The notes: generated by a model not told the origin, from the letters alone. Positions 1 to 8,795 are shown, counted from the stretch's first letter. The stretch is 64,000 nt of DNA from Pseudaeromonas sp041441555 (GCA_041441555.1 JASDSW010000082.1:70494-134493); one strand, 5' to 3'. Made by a program: numbers and translations.

Positions 1-14
1 ACTTTCTGACCCAT
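1..14 (-). CDS. rpsC: 30S ribosomal protein S3, first codons only
   Basis: Reading the minus strand, an ATG at 12-14 is followed by codons for Gly-Gln-Lys and then the window edge. MGQK is how S3 of E. coli begins. A purine-rich ribosome binding site (aggag) lies about 8 bases upstream, at roughly 20-26. The position, next after rplV in the S10 operon, is where rpsC belongs. Only 14 bases are present, so the call rests on start, spacing and synteny. Confidence 0.85.
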
Positions 15-32
15 TGCTTATCTCCTAGCCTC

Positions 33-365
33 TTAGCGGTCGGACACTACCACAGTGATGTGGGAGGTACGCTTCAGGATACGGTCCGCGCGGCCTTTGG
101 CACGTGGACGAATGCGCTTCATGGATGGACCTTCGTCAACCATGATGGTGGCAACCTTCAGCGTGTCGATGTCCGCACCTTCATTGTGCTCGGCATTTGC
201 AATGGCAGATTCCAGTACCTTCTTGACCAGAACAGCCGCTTTACGCGGGCTGAAGGTCAGCAGGTTCAGAGCCTTGTCAACCGGCAGACCACGTACTTGA
301 TCAGCAACCAAGCGAGCCTTTTGGGCAGAAGTACGGGCAAAACGGTGTTTAGCGATAGCTTCCAT
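33..365 (-). CDS. rplV: 50S ribosomal protein L22
   Basis: L22 binds 23S rRNA domains and its extended beta-hairpin lines the peptide exit tunnel. The 110-residue product matches the E. coli length. It keeps the block around VLESAIANAEHN and ends in the expected TSHITVVVSDR. Two ATG codons are adjacent (366-368 and 363-365). The second is chosen because it gives the E. coli-like N-terminus ME-IAKH and better spacing (about 7 nt) from the upstream aaggggt. It lies between rpsS and rpsC in the S10 operon and is co-transcribed from the promoter near 3590. Confidence 0.97.
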   Translation of the reverse strand: MEAIAKHRFARTSAQKARLVADQVRGLPVDKALNLLTFSPRKAAVLVKKVLESAIANAEHNEGADIDTLKVATIMVDEGPSMKRIRPRAKGRADRILKRTSHITVVVSDR

Positions 366-375
366 CATTTACCCC

Positions 376-654
376 TTATTTCTTCTTGGCCTTCTTATCA
401 GCGGCATGACCGCGATAAGTACGAGTTGGCGCAAACTCACCCAGCTTGTGACCGATCATTTCATCGGAAACGTATACCGGTACGTGCTGACGACCATTAT
501 GGACAGCGATGGTCAAACCGATCATATTCGGGATGATCATTGAACGACGGGACCAAGTCTTGATTGGCTTCTTGTCCCCGCTTTCCACCGCTTTCTCTAC
601 CTTCTTCAGCAAGTGCAGGTCAATGAATGGACCCTTCTTGAGAGAACGTGGCAT
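376..654 (-). CDS. rpsS: 30S ribosomal protein S19
   Basis: S19 sits in the head of the 30S subunit, complexes with S13 and contacts the A-site region. The 92-residue protein has the same length as in E. coli and starts MPRSLKKGPFIDLHLLKKVE. It carries the conserved GHKLGEFAPTRTYRGHAADK block and a lysine-rich tail. The gene lies between rplB (21 bp away) and rplV (10 bp away) in the S10 operon. Nothing unusual is seen. Confidence 0.98.
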   Translation of the reverse strand: MPRSLKKGPFIDLHLLKKVEKAVESGDKKPIKTWSRRSMIIPNMIGLTIAVHNGRQHVPVYVSDEMIGHKLGEFAPTRTYRGHAADKKAKKK

Positions 655-675
655 GGTGATTCCTCTTTAAAAGAA

Positions 676-1497
676 TTACTTGTTACGACGACGTACGATG
701 TACTTGTCGGTGCGCTTGTTCTTACGGGTCTTGTAACCCTTAGCCGGAGTGCCCCAAGGAGATACAGGTTGCATACCCTTGTTGCGGCCTTCACCACCAC
801 CGTGCGGGTGATCAACCGGGTTCATGGCCATACCACGAACGGTCGGACGAACACCGCGCCAGCGAGTGGCACCAGCCTTACCCAGTTGACGCAGCATGTG
901 CTCGGAGTTACCGACTTCACCGATGGTGGCGCGGCACTCGGCCAGCACTTTGCGTACTTCACCGGAACGCAGACGCAGAGTCACATAGCTACCTTCACGG
1001 GCCAGGATCTGAGCGAATGCGCCAGCAGAACGAGCGATCTGAGCACCCTTGCCCGGCTTCATTTCGATAGCGTGGACAGTGGTACCAACCGGGATGTTAC
1101 GCATCGGCAGGGCGTTACCTACCTTGATGCCAGCATCGACGCCAGAGGCGATTGCATCACCGGCTTTCAGCCCCTTCGGGGCCAGGATGTAACGGCGTTC
1201 GCCATCTGCGTACAGCACCAGCGCGATGTGCGCGGAGCGGTTCGGATCGTACTCCAGACGCTCAACCTTGGCCGGGATCCCGTCCTTGTTACGCTTGAAG
1301 TCGACCAGACGGTAATGCTGCTTGTGACCACCACCGATGTGACGAGTGGTGATACGGCCGTTGTTGTTACGACCGCCAGTCTTACGCTTCTCTTCTACCA
1401 GAGCAGCGAACGGCTTACCCTTGTGCAGTTCCGGGGTGACAATCTTGACGACGTGACGGCGACCCGGAGAAGTAGGCTTACATTTTACAATTGCCAT
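676..1497 (-). CDS. rplB: 50S ribosomal protein L2
   Basis: L2 is a primary 23S rRNA binding protein near the peptidyl-transferase centre and is needed for subunit association. The product is 273 residues, the E. coli length. It starts MAIVKCKPTSPGRRHVVKIV and holds the signature NPVDHPHGGGEGR near residue 226, which includes the conserved histidine close to the catalytic centre. The C-terminus is strongly basic. It is third from last of the complete S10 operon genes visible here, between rplW (15 bp gap) and rpsS. A long open frame on the opposite strand (613-2079) is a shadow. Confidence 0.98.
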   Translation of the reverse strand: MAIVKCKPTSPGRRHVVKIVTPELHKGKPFAALVEEKRKTGGRNNNGRITTRHIGGGHKQHYRLVDFKRNKDGIPAKVERLEYDPNRSAHIALVLYADGERRYILAPKGLKAGDAIASGVDAGIKVGNALPMRNIPVGTTVHAIEMKPGKGAQIARSAGAFAQILAREGSYVTLRLRSGEVRKVLAECRATIGEVGNSEHMLRQLGKAGATRWRGVRPTVRGMAMNPVDHPHGGGEGRNKGMQPVSPWGTPAKGYKTRKNKRTDKYIVRRRNK

Positions 1498-1512
1498 TTG
1501 TTAAGACTCCTC

Positions 1513-1818
1513 TTACTCGGCAGCGCCGCCCATGAAGTCGATGTCCTGACCTGGAACCAGAGTCACATAGGCCTTCTTCCAATCGGAACGCTTGCCTACA
1601 CGAGCACCGGTACGCTTGGTCTTGCCCATCACATTCAGGGTGCGTACAGCTTCAACTTTAACTTCGAACAGTTTCTCAACTGCCGCCTTGATTTCCGCCT
1701 TGGTCGCGTCAGTGGCAACCTTGAACACGATGGTATTCAGCTTTTCAGCCACCATGGTGCTCTTCTCAGAGATGTGCGGAGCCTTCAGAACTTTCAGCAG
1801 ACGCTCTTCACGGATCAT
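1513..1818 (-). CDS. rplW: 50S ribosomal protein L23
   Basis: L23 lies at the exit of the ribosomal tunnel and is the docking site for trigger factor and for SRP, whose Ffh subunit is encoded elsewhere in this window at 33150-34523. The product is 101 residues (E. coli 100) and begins MIREERLLKVLKAPHISEKS, typical of the family. The start codon overlaps the stop of rplD by four bases (1815-1818), a usual sign of translational coupling in the S10 operon. Confidence 0.97.
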   Translation of the reverse strand: MIREERLLKVLKAPHISEKSTMVAEKLNTIVFKVATDATKAEIKAAVEKLFEVKVEAVRTLNVMGKTKRTGARVGKRSDWKKAYVTLVPGQDIDFMGGAAE

Positions 1819-2420
1819 GCCAGCATCTCCTCGATTTGCTTCACTGCTTCAGCAGTCATCAATACCTTGTCGAAAGCGATCAGGCTAACCGGGTCGAGGC
1901 CAGTTACATCACGCACGTCAACCTTGTACAGGTTGCGAGCGGCCAGGAACAGGTTCTCATCCACTTCCGGAGTGACGATCAGCACGTCGTTCAGTTCCAG
2001 GCCTTTCAGCTTGGCAACCAGATCCTTGGTCTTCGGCGCATCGATTGCGAATTGCTCAACCACGATCAGACGTTCTTGACGTACCAGCTCGGACAGAATG
2101 CTCTGCAGAGCGGCGCGGTACATCTTCTTGTTTACCTTCTGGCTGTGGTCCTGCGGACGAGCGGCGAAAGTCACGCCACCTGAACGCCAGATCGGGGAGC
2201 GAATGCTACCCGCACGAGCACGACCAGTACCCTTCTGACGCCATGGCTTCTTACCGCCACCAGAGACTTCAGAACGGCTCTTCTGAGCGCGAGTACCCTG
2301 ACGCGCACCATTGGCGTAGGCTACGACTACCTGATGGATCAGGGCTTCGTTGAACTCACGCCCGAAGGTAGTTTCGGAAACTTGAAGAGCGCCTTGGGCG
2401 TCTTTCATTACCAATTCCAT
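1815..2420 (-). CDS. rplD: 50S ribosomal protein L4; likely S10 operon autoregulator
   Basis: L4 binds 23S rRNA and its extended loop lines the exit tunnel. In E. coli, free L4 also represses the S10 operon through the rpsJ leader, and a leader of matching length is present here (3412-3580). The product is 201 residues, the E. coli length. It holds the loop sequence GKKPWRQKGTGRARAGSIRS (about residues 57-76) and the segment RPQDHSQKVNKKMYR. It overlaps rplW by four bases and follows rplC by 17 bp. Confidence 0.98.
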   Translation of the reverse strand: MELVMKDAQGALQVSETTFGREFNEALIHQVVVAYANGARQGTRAQKSRSEVSGGGKKPWRQKGTGRARAGSIRSPIWRSGGVTFAARPQDHSQKVNKKMYRAALQSILSELVRQERLIVVEQFAIDAPKTKDLVAKLKGLELNDVLIVTPEVDENLFLAARNLYKVDVRDVTGLDPVSLIAFDKVLMTAEAVKQIEEMLA

Positions 2421-2437
2421 TACTATCTCCTCAGACG

Positions 2438-3076
2438 TTACGCTTTAACGGCAGGTTTGACGATCAGATCGCCGTTGGTTGCGCCTGGAACTGCGCCTTT
2501 AACCAGCAGCAGATTGCGCTCAACGTCGACACGAACCACATCCAGGCACTGCACGGTAACGCGCTCGTTGCCCAGGTGACCAGCCATCTTCTTGCCCTTG
2601 AACACTTTACCCGGAGATTGGTTTTGACCAATTGAACCCGGCACACGGTGTGAACGAGAGTTACCGTGAGTCATGTCCTGGGTACGGAAGTTCCAGCGCT
2701 TAACAGTACCGGCAAAGCCTTTACCCTTGGAGGTACCAGTAACGTCCACTTTCTTGACGTCAGCGAAAACGCCAACGTTCAGCTCAGCACCGACAGCAAC
2801 GTCAGCCGCTTCGCTTTCATTCAGACGAAATTCCCACAAACCACGACCGGCATCGACGCCAGCCTTAGCAAAGTGACCAGCTTCGGCAGCAGTCAGGCGG
2901 TTAGCCTTCTTGGCACCGGTGGTAACTTGGATGGCAACGTAGCCGTCGCTTTCCAGAGACTTAACTTGAGTCACACGGTTTGCTTCAACTTCGATAACAG
3001 TCACAGGGATGGACGCGCCGTCTTCAGTGAAGACGCGAGTCATACCCAGCTTGCGACCTACAAGACCGATTGTCAT
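2438..3076 (-). CDS. rplC: 50S ribosomal protein L3
   Basis: L3 is an early assembly protein of the 50S subunit that reaches towards the peptidyl-transferase centre. From the chosen ATG at 3074-3076 the product is 212 residues and starts MTIGLVGRKLGMTR, close to the E. coli N-terminus MIGLVGKKVGMTR. The frame could be opened three codons earlier with TTG, but that codon falls inside the agagg ribosome binding site. The family signature with SKGKGFAGTVKRW and the glutamine of SIGQNQSPG (a methylation site in E. coli) are present. It lies between rpsJ and rplD. Confidence 0.97.
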   Translation of the reverse strand: MTIGLVGRKLGMTRVFTEDGASIPVTVIEVEANRVTQVKSLESDGYVAIQVTTGAKKANRLTAAEAGHFAKAGVDAGRGLWEFRLNESEAADVAVGAELNVGVFADVKKVDVTGTSKGKGFAGTVKRWNFRTQDMTHGNSRSHRVPGSIGQNQSPGKVFKGKKMAGHLGNERVTVQCLDVVRVDVERNLLLVKGAVPGATNGDLIVKPAVKA

Positions 3077-3099
3077 TGTTATCAACCTCTATTCCGTAA

Positions 3100-3411
3100 T
3101 TAACCCAGGCTAATCTGTACGTCGACGCCAGCCGCCAGATCCAGACGCATCAGAGCGTCAACGGTCTTGTCGGTCGGTTCAACGATGTCTACCAGACGCT
3201 TGTGAGTGCGGATTTCATACTGATCACGTGCGTCTTTATTCACGTGTGGAGAAATCAGTACGGTGAAGCGCTCTTTGCGCGTCGGCAGCGGAATCGGGCC
3301 GCGTACCTGTGCGCCAGTGCGCTTAGCAGTTTCGACGATTTCCGCAGTAGACTGGTCGATCAAGCGGTGATCAAACGCCTTCAGGCGGATGCGAATTCTT
3401 TGGTTCTGCAT
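3100..3411 (-). CDS. rpsJ: 30S ribosomal protein S10 (NusE)
   Basis: S10 is a protein of the 30S head. As NusE it pairs with NusB in antitermination complexes and links NusG to the ribosome. The 103-residue product has the E. coli length, starts MQNQRIRIRLKAFDHRLIDQ and keeps the RTHKRLVDIVEPT segment. It is the first gene of the S10 operon. About 170 bases of leader separate it from a good minus-strand promoter at 3587-3614. Confidence 0.98.
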   Translation of the reverse strand: MQNQRIRIRLKAFDHRLIDQSTAEIVETAKRTGAQVRGPIPLPTRKERFTVLISPHVNKDARDQYEIRTHKRLVDIVEPTDKTVDALMRLDLAAGVDVQISLG

Positions 3412-3580
3412 TTACCAGAGCTCCAAATGGATAAAAGAACATAAAACAAACCGCCCGAAGAACCCATATTGGCCCCGGAGGTTGTTTCATAACGTTTCTC
3501 CCCAAATCGGGGAGACTGTGAGGTTCACCCGGCAAACCGGTTGAACCGAGCCTGTTGGCTCTGCTGTCAGATTGACAAGC
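3412..3580 (-). promoter_or_regulatory. S10 operon mRNA leader, probable L4-responsive region
   Basis: The transcript predicted from the promoter at 3587-3614 has a leader of about 165-170 nt before rpsJ, close to the E. coli leader in which L4 controls transcription and translation. The leader holds clear hairpins: ctcccc/ggggag arms at 3498-3503 and 3509-3514, and ggttca/tgaacc arms around 3522-3548. L4 control is inferred from length, structure and operon conservation. The exact helices were not folded. Confidence 0.6.
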
Positions 3581-3586
3581 CCGCGT

Positions 3587-3614
3587 ATTATACGGATCAG
3601 CCGCCGATGCGCAA
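3587..3614 (-). promoter_or_regulatory. Promoter of the S10 operon
   Basis: On the minus strand a perfect TATAAT (3587-3592) is preceded, after 16 bases, by TTGCGC (3609-3614). Transcription would start near 3580. No other strong sigma-70 site is visible upstream of rpsJ. The rest of the 3615-3799 spacer shows no gene, and I see no clear promoter for the plus-strand gene at 3800. Confidence 0.65.
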
Positions 3615-3799
3615 GCACCATCAGCGTCTTTTTTGTTCAGCCTTTAGTGAGCGAGTAACCTCTCGTCCGGCACTCTGAATTCAGCACCATTTTGGATCCC
3701 TTTGCGTCTGGAGCTATTCTGAATCCAAGGTACCCATCAACATAGTTGGCACGCAAAACGCAGGCCACAGCCAGGTGAACGACCTCATCAGGAGGACTC

Positions 3800-4906
3800 A
3801 TGACTATTTCTTTCGGCGGCAGATCCCTTCTTCGATCTTTACAACGCTGGTACTGGCTAGCGCTTTTCTTGTTGACCACTAGCGCGCTAGCGCTGGCGCC
3901 GGCTCATGCAGCAGCCGAGACAATCGAGAAGTTCCGTATCGCCTGGACCACCTATCCCGGATGGATGCCCTGGTTCTACGCCGAGCAGCACGGCATTATC
4001 CAAAAGTGGGCCGCCAAATACCACATCGCGATCGAGTTGGTGCATCAAGAAAATTATCTCGACTCGGTGCGACGTTACACCGCCGGCGAATTTGATGGTT
4101 GCGCCATGACGAATATGGATGCCTTGACGATACCGGCCACTGCCGGCCTTGATTCAACCGCACTGATCATCGGCGACTTTTCCAATGGCAACGATGGTAT
4201 TGTGCTGAAGAACAGACAACAGATGAACGATCTGGTTGGCCAATCAGTCCACTTGGCCGTCGGCAGCGTCTCCCATCACCTATTGGCCCGAGCCCTCCAG
4301 ACTCAGGGGTTCGACGAAACAGATGTCCACATCATCGATGTGCCGGACAACCAGATCGTTTCCACCTTCGCCAGCAAGACCGGCAACGCCGCTGTCACCT
4401 GGAATCCGCACCTGAGCCAACTACTGAATCAGCCGGGAAGCCACAAGGTGTTCGACTCCAGTTACATCCCGGGTGAAATCATCGATCTATTAGTGGTTCG
4501 CAGCGATCGGCTGGCAGCCCACCCGGAGCTGGGACAGGCTCTCACCGGAGCCTGGTATGAGGTGATGGCCATCATGTCCGGTGCCGATCGGCAAGCACGG
4601 CAGGCCAGGACCGAGATGGGGCAGGCCGCGGGCAGCGACCTGGTGGGCTACGAGGCTCAGATGGTGGCGACCCGGATGTTCTATCGCCCCCTGGATGCGG
4701 CTAACTTTGCCGAGAGTCCCGAGCTGGCCAAAACCATGCGGCAGGTGGCGGAGTTTGTGGCCCGCCATCATCCTTCGAAGAGGCCAGCCACTCCTGGTCG
4801 ACTGATTGGCATCGAGATCCCAGCCGGCTCCTATGGCGATCCGCAAAACGTCAAGCTGCGCTTCACCGGCCACTTCATGCGACAAGCGGCCACGACTAGC
4901 CCCTGA
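3800..4906 (+). CDS. Orphan ABC transporter substrate-binding protein, urea/taurine-like type
   Basis: The 368-residue protein has a Sec-type signal peptide: positive residues, a hydrophobic stretch LALFLLTTSALALA, and cleavage probably after AHA near residue 38. The mature part starts KFRIAWTTYPGWMPWFYAEQ, the pattern of NMT1/TauA-like binding proteins. It resembles the subgroup that usually sits beside urea carboxylase genes (TIGR03427, from memory). It would bind a small ligand in the periplasm. A strong aggagg site (3790-3795) supports the ATG. No permease, ATPase or carboxylase gene is adjacent: rpsJ lies upstream and divergent, lptG downstream and convergent. The ligand is not known from sequence. 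Confidence 0.75.
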   Translation: MTISFGGRSLLRSLQRWYWLALFLLTTSALALAPAHAAAETIEKFRIAWTTYPGWMPWFYAEQHGIIQKWAAKYHIAIELVHQENYLDSVRRYTAGEFDGCAMTNMDALTIPATAGLDSTALIIGDFSNGNDGIVLKNRQQMNDLVGQSVHLAVGSVSHHLLARALQTQGFDETDVHIIDVPDNQIVSTFASKTGNAAVTWNPHLSQLLNQPGSHKVFDSSYIPGEIIDLLVVRSDRLAAHPELGQALTGAWYEVMAIMSGADRQARQARTEMGQAAGSDLVGYEAQMVATRMFYRPLDAANFAESPELAKTMRQVAEFVARHHPSKRPATPGRLIGIEIPAGSYGDPQNVKLRFTGHFMRQAATTSP

Positions 4907-4937
4907 GCCCGGCCCATCAGGCCCGACCAAGAGCCGA

Positions 4938-6008
4938 CTAGCGACGTCGTTTGAGGATATAAAACGCAACCCCCATGAACAGCAGGCTCGGGGTGGTCGC
5001 CCCAATGATCGGCGGCACCTCATAAACCAGGCTCATGGGGCCAAACACCTGGTTGGCGACATAAAAGGAGAAGCCCAAGATCACCCCGGTGATGATGCGC
5101 AGCCCCATAGGCACCGAGCGCAGCGGTCCGAAGACAGTGCTCGCCGCCAGCAGCATCATGGCGATCACCGCCAGCGGAGCCGTCATCTTGCGCCAAAGCT
5201 CCAATTCGTAGCGCTCCACCTTCTGGCCACTCTGCTGCATGTAACGGATGTAGTCATAGAGGCCCGCCGCCGAGAGTTCATCCGGCGAGATGGCCACCAC
5301 ATCCAGCTTGTCAGGCGTCAGGCGCATCTGCCAACGCTCCTGAGCCACGACTTCCGTGCCAATTTTTTGCGCATGACTGAAGGTGGTGCGATGTACCCCC
5401 TCCATCACCCAGCTGCCATCCTGGTACCGACCTCTTTTGGCCTGCTCGGTAGTCAGCAGCTCGGGCTCGGCACCAAAGCGGTAGCGGGTCACCCCCTGTA
5501 GGGAACCATCGCGCAGCACGCTGGCAATGTTGATGAAATCCTGTTTTTCGCGGATCCAGACCCCGGCGGTGGACACCGTCATCTGACCGCCGGAGACCGC
5601 CATGGTTTTCAAGTCATCGGCGCGCCGCTCGGTGATGGGTGCCAGATACTCGCCCACCAGCATGATCAACACCATCACCGGCAGCACCGTCTTGAGCACC
5701 GCCATGACGATGTTGAAGCGCGAGCGCCCCACCGACTGCAACACCACCAGTTCAGAGCTGGAAGCCAGTTGGCCGAGCCCGATCACCCCGCCCAGCAGGG
5801 CGCCGATGGGGAAAAACAGCACCAGCTCCTTGGGAATCGAGTAGAGCACGTACCAACCGGCGGCAATAGCATCGTAGGAGCCAGCCCCCACACTTTTCAT
5901 CTGCTCGACATATTTGATGAGCGCCGAGAGGCCAACCAGCATCAGGGTACAGAGCAGGATAGCCATCAGCACGCTGCGGCCAACATAACGATCGAGAATG
6001 CCAAACAT
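4938..6008 (-). CDS. lptG: LPS export ABC transporter permease LptG
   Basis: LptG pairs with LptF in the inner-membrane LptB2FG complex that extracts lipopolysaccharide and passes it along the LptC-LptA bridge to the outer membrane. The 356-residue product (E. coli 360) has the YjgP/YjgQ family layout. Three N-terminal membrane helices fall within roughly residues 12-120, a beta-jellyroll periplasmic domain covers about 125-265, and three C-terminal helices follow. It starts MFGILDRYVGRSVLMAILLC. Its ATG shares one base with the stop of lptF (TGATG at 6006-6010), so the two are probably translated together. Confidence 0.95.
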   Translation of the reverse strand: MFGILDRYVGRSVLMAILLCTLMLVGLSALIKYVEQMKSVGAGSYDAIAAGWYVLYSIPKELVLFFPIGALLGGVIGLGQLASSSELVVLQSVGRSRFNIVMAVLKTVLPVMVLIMLVGEYLAPITERRADDLKTMAVSGGQMTVSTAGVWIREKQDFINIASVLRDGSLQGVTRYRFGAEPELLTTEQAKRGRYQDGSWVMEGVHRTTFSHAQKIGTEVVAQERWQMRLTPDKLDVVAISPDELSAAGLYDYIRYMQQSGQKVERYELELWRKMTAPLAVIAMMLLAASTVFGPLRSVPMGLRIITGVILGFSFYVANQVFGPMSLVYEVPPIIGATTPSLLFMGVAFYILKRRR

Positions 6009-7117
6009 CAGGCCTTGCCTCCCTTCATGCGCAAACGCAGCCGATTGCGCCAGCGGGTTTCCACCAGATTCAACGGCAGAGCAAACAGCAATAAGAACAA
6101 TAAAGGCACGCTGTACAAGCCAGGCAGCGCCGGCAAGCTACCCCGCTCCAACGCCGCCTTGCCGGCAGACAGCAGCAAGAAATAGCTCAGATAGAGCAAG
6201 ATCGCCGGCAGCAGTTTGGCGTAGCGTCCCTGCCGGGGATTCACCACCGCCATCGGCACCACGATCAGGGTCAAGATTGGAATCGACAAGGGCAAGGCGA
6301 CCCGCCACTGCAACTCGGCCTCGGCCTTCGGGTGGTCGCTGACCAACAGATCCTGAAGTGGCATGGCCGATACCTTGCGATTGCCAACCGCCTCCTCGGC
6401 TCTGTCCTGTAGCCAGGTTCGATATTCGGTAAACTGCGAAATCTTGAACTCCCCCTTCGCCGTCGGCCCCTCATAGCGCTGGCCGTTGTTCAGGGTCAAC
6501 CACTGCAACCCCTTCTCATCCTGCTGGATGTTGCCCGAGTCTGAGACCACCACACTGGGTGCCTGCTTGGCATCCCCCTGCTGCAGGATGTAGATGCGGC
6601 TAAGCTCCTTGACTCCCTCGCCCTCGAGTTGATCGATATAGGCGACCACCTTGCCGTTATCCAAATTCATGAAGCGGCCACTGTCGAGGGCAAAAAGACC
6701 CGGATCCGCCTTCACCTTCTCCAGCAGTTGATATTGCTGCTCTTCAGCCCAGGGCGCGATCCACATCGCATTGAAACCGGAGAGCAGCATGGTCAGCAGT
6801 GCCAACGCCTGGGCAATATGCATGGTGCTGGCCGGTCCCAACCCCACCGCGCGCATCACCGTCATCTCGCTCTCGGCATACAGGCGGCCGTGGGCGAACA
6901 AGATGGCGATGAACAGACTCAGCGGCAGCATCAGCAAGGCCATGTAAGGAATGTTCAACGCCAGCATCTCGGAGACCAACTGGGTAGGAATGGCTCCTCG
7001 AGCCGCACGCGACAGGATACGAATAAAGCTCTGGCTCAAGAAGATCATCAGCAAGATCCCGAATACCGCAATCTGGGTCTTGATGGTTTCTTTGAATATG
7101 TAACGGGACAGGATCAC
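6008..7117 (-). CDS. lptF: LPS export ABC transporter permease LptF
   Basis: LptF is the partner permease of LptG in lipopolysaccharide export. The start is set at GTG 7115-7117 because an agagg site lies five bases upstream and the product then begins (M)ILSRYIFKETIKTQ, aligning with E. coli MIIIRYLVRETLKSQ. The open frame runs 24 codons further up, without homology. The 369-residue product (E. coli 366) has three N-terminal helices, a periplasmic jellyroll domain and three C-terminal helices around the conserved VVPMAVVNPRQGR. It is divergent from pepA across 175 bp, as in E. coli. Confidence 0.93.
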   Translation of the reverse strand: MILSRYIFKETIKTQIAVFGILLMIFLSQSFIRILSRAARGAIPTQLVSEMLALNIPYMALLMLPLSLFIAILFAHGRLYAESEMTVMRAVGLGPASTMHIAQALALLTMLLSGFNAMWIAPWAEEQQYQLLEKVKADPGLFALDSGRFMNLDNGKVVAYIDQLEGEGVKELSRIYILQQGDAKQAPSVVVSDSGNIQQDEKGLQWLTLNNGQRYEGPTAKGEFKISQFTEYRTWLQDRAEEAVGNRKVSAMPLQDLLVSDHPKAEAELQWRVALPLSIPILTLIVVPMAVVNPRQGRYAKLLPAILLYLSYFLLLSAGKAALERGSLPALPGLYSVPLLFLLLFALPLNLVETRWRNRLRLRMKGGKA

Positions 7118-7292
7118 GCTAGCCTCTGGGAAAACTTGTAATTTCGAGCGAATCGCTAAAAAATAGGCCTCAAAATTCCATTTTGGCATATTTTACCTGG
7201 TGAAAACGGTCGTTTATTGGCCAACCAGCCAAGCAACCATGCCACATTATCGAATAAACCTTGCACTTTGTCTTTAGGACCAAGGAGTCTCC

Positions 7293-8795
7293 ATGGAGTT
7301 CAGCGTTAAAAGCGGCAGCCCCGAGAAGCAGCGCAGTGCTTGCATCGTCGTCGGCGTGTTTGAACCCCGTCGTCTCTCCAGTGTCGCCGAACAGCTGGAT
7401 CGTATCAGTGATGGCTATCTTAGCGCCCTGTTGCGCCGCGGCGATCTGGAAGGCAAGGCCGGCCAGATGCTGTTGCTGCATCAGGTGCCCGGAGTGCTCT
7501 CCGAACGTGTCCTGTTGGTCGGCTGCGGCAAGGAGCGCGAACTGGACGAGCGCCAGTTCAAGCAGATCATGCAGAAGACCATCAGCACCCTGAACGAAAC
7601 CGGCTCCATGGAGGCGGTCTGCTTCCTCACCGAGCTGCACGTCAAGGGGCGCGATACCTACTGGAAGGTACGTCAGGCCATCGAGACCACGCAGGCGGGT
7701 CTCTACAACTTTGACCAGTTCAAAACCAACAAGGCCGAGCTGCGCCGTCCACTGCGCAAGCTGGTGTTCAATGTGCCGACCCGTCGTGAACTGCCCACCG
7801 GCGAACGTGCCATCGCGCACGGTTTGGCGGTGGCCAAAGGGGTTCGCGTCTGCCGCGATGTGGGCAACATGCCGCCCAATATCTGTACTCCGGCCTATCT
7901 GGCTTCCCAGGCGCGCCGTCTGGCCGATGCCTGCCCGAACATCACCACCAAGGTCATCGGCGAACAGCAGATGGCCGAGCTGGGCATGAACTCCTACCTA
8001 GCGGTGGCACGAGGCTCCGAGAATGAAGCCATGATGTCGATCATGGAGTACAAGGGGCATCCGGATGCCAAGCCCATCGTCCTCATCGGCAAGGGGCTGA
8101 CCTTCGACTCCGGTGGTCTCTCCATCAAGCCTGCCGAAGCCATGGACGAGATGAAATACGACATGGGGGGGGCTGCCGCCGTGCTCGGCACCATGCATGC
8201 CCTGGCCGAACTCAAGCTGCCACTGAATGTGGTGGGGGTTCTGGCCGGCGCCGAGAACATGCCCGACGGCAAAGCCTATCGCCCCGGCGATATTCTCACC
8301 TCCATGTCCGGCCAGACCATCGAAGTGCTCAACACCGATGCCGAAGGGCGACTGGTGCTCTGTGATGCCCTCACCTACGCCGAGCGTTTCGATCCGGAAT
8401 CGGTCATCGATGTCGCGACCCTGACCGGCGCCTGTGTGATCGCCCTCGGCCATCACACCACAGGCTTGCTGGCCAACCACAATCCGCTGGCCCACGAGCT
8501 GCTCGCCGCCGCCGAACTCTCCGGCGACAAGACCTGGCGCCTGCCGCTGTGGGATGAGTACCAGGAGCAGCTGGAGAGCCCGTTTGCCGACATGACCAAC
8601 GTCGGAGGACGCCCCGGTGGCGCCATCACCGCGGCCGCCTTCCTGTCGCGCTTTGCCAAGAAGTTCAACTGGGCGCATCTGGATATCGCCGGCACCGCCT
8701 GGAAATCCGGCAAGGAGAAGGGAGCCACCGGGCGCCCCGTGCCGCTGCTGACCCAGTTCCTGCTGAGCCGCGCCGGCGTAGACCTTGACGAGTAA
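7293..8795 (+). CDS. pepA: Leucyl aminopeptidase A (cytosol aminopeptidase)
   Basis: PepA is a hexameric two-metal M17 aminopeptidase that removes N-terminal residues from peptides in the cytoplasm. In E. coli it also binds DNA in Xer recombination at cer and in carAB control. The 500-residue product (E. coli 503) starts MEFSVKSGSPEKQRSACIVV. It holds the catalytic lysine segment IGKGLTFDSGG (about residue 267) and the family signature NTDAEGRL (about residues 346-353). A caaggag site precedes the ATG. It heads the pepA-holC-valS cluster. Whether the DNA-binding role is kept cannot be judged here. Confidence 0.97.
   Translation: MEFSVKSGSPEKQRSACIVVGVFEPRRLSSVAEQLDRISDGYLSALLRRGDLEGKAGQMLLLHQVPGVLSERVLLVGCGKERELDERQFKQIMQKTISTLNETGSMEAVCFLTELHVKGRDTYWKVRQAIETTQAGLYNFDQFKTNKAELRRPLRKLVFNVPTRRELPTGERAIAHGLAVAKGVRVCRDVGNMPPNICTPAYLASQARRLADACPNITTKVIGEQQMAELGMNSYLAVARGSENEAMMSIMEYKGHPDAKPIVLIGKGLTFDSGGLSIKPAEAMDEMKYDMGGAAAVLGTMHALAELKLPLNVVGVLAGAENMPDGKAYRPGDILTSMSGQTIEVLNTDAEGRLVLCDALTYAERFDPESVIDVATLTGACVIALGHHTTGLLANHNPLAHELLAAAELSGDKTWRLPLWDEYQEQLESPFADMTNVGGRPGGAITAAAFLSRFAKKFNWAHLDIAGTAWKSGKEKGATGRPVPLLTQFLLSRAGVDLDE

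Noticed and set aside
613..2079. 488-codon open frame opposite rpsS-rplB-rplW-rplD
   Set aside because: It spans four conserved genes on the other strand; Thr/Val/Ser-rich reverse-frame composition and no start signal.
3637..3879. 80-codon minus-strand frame upstream of the binding-protein gene
   Set aside because: It overlaps the ribosome site and start of the plus-strand gene and shows no similarity or start signal.
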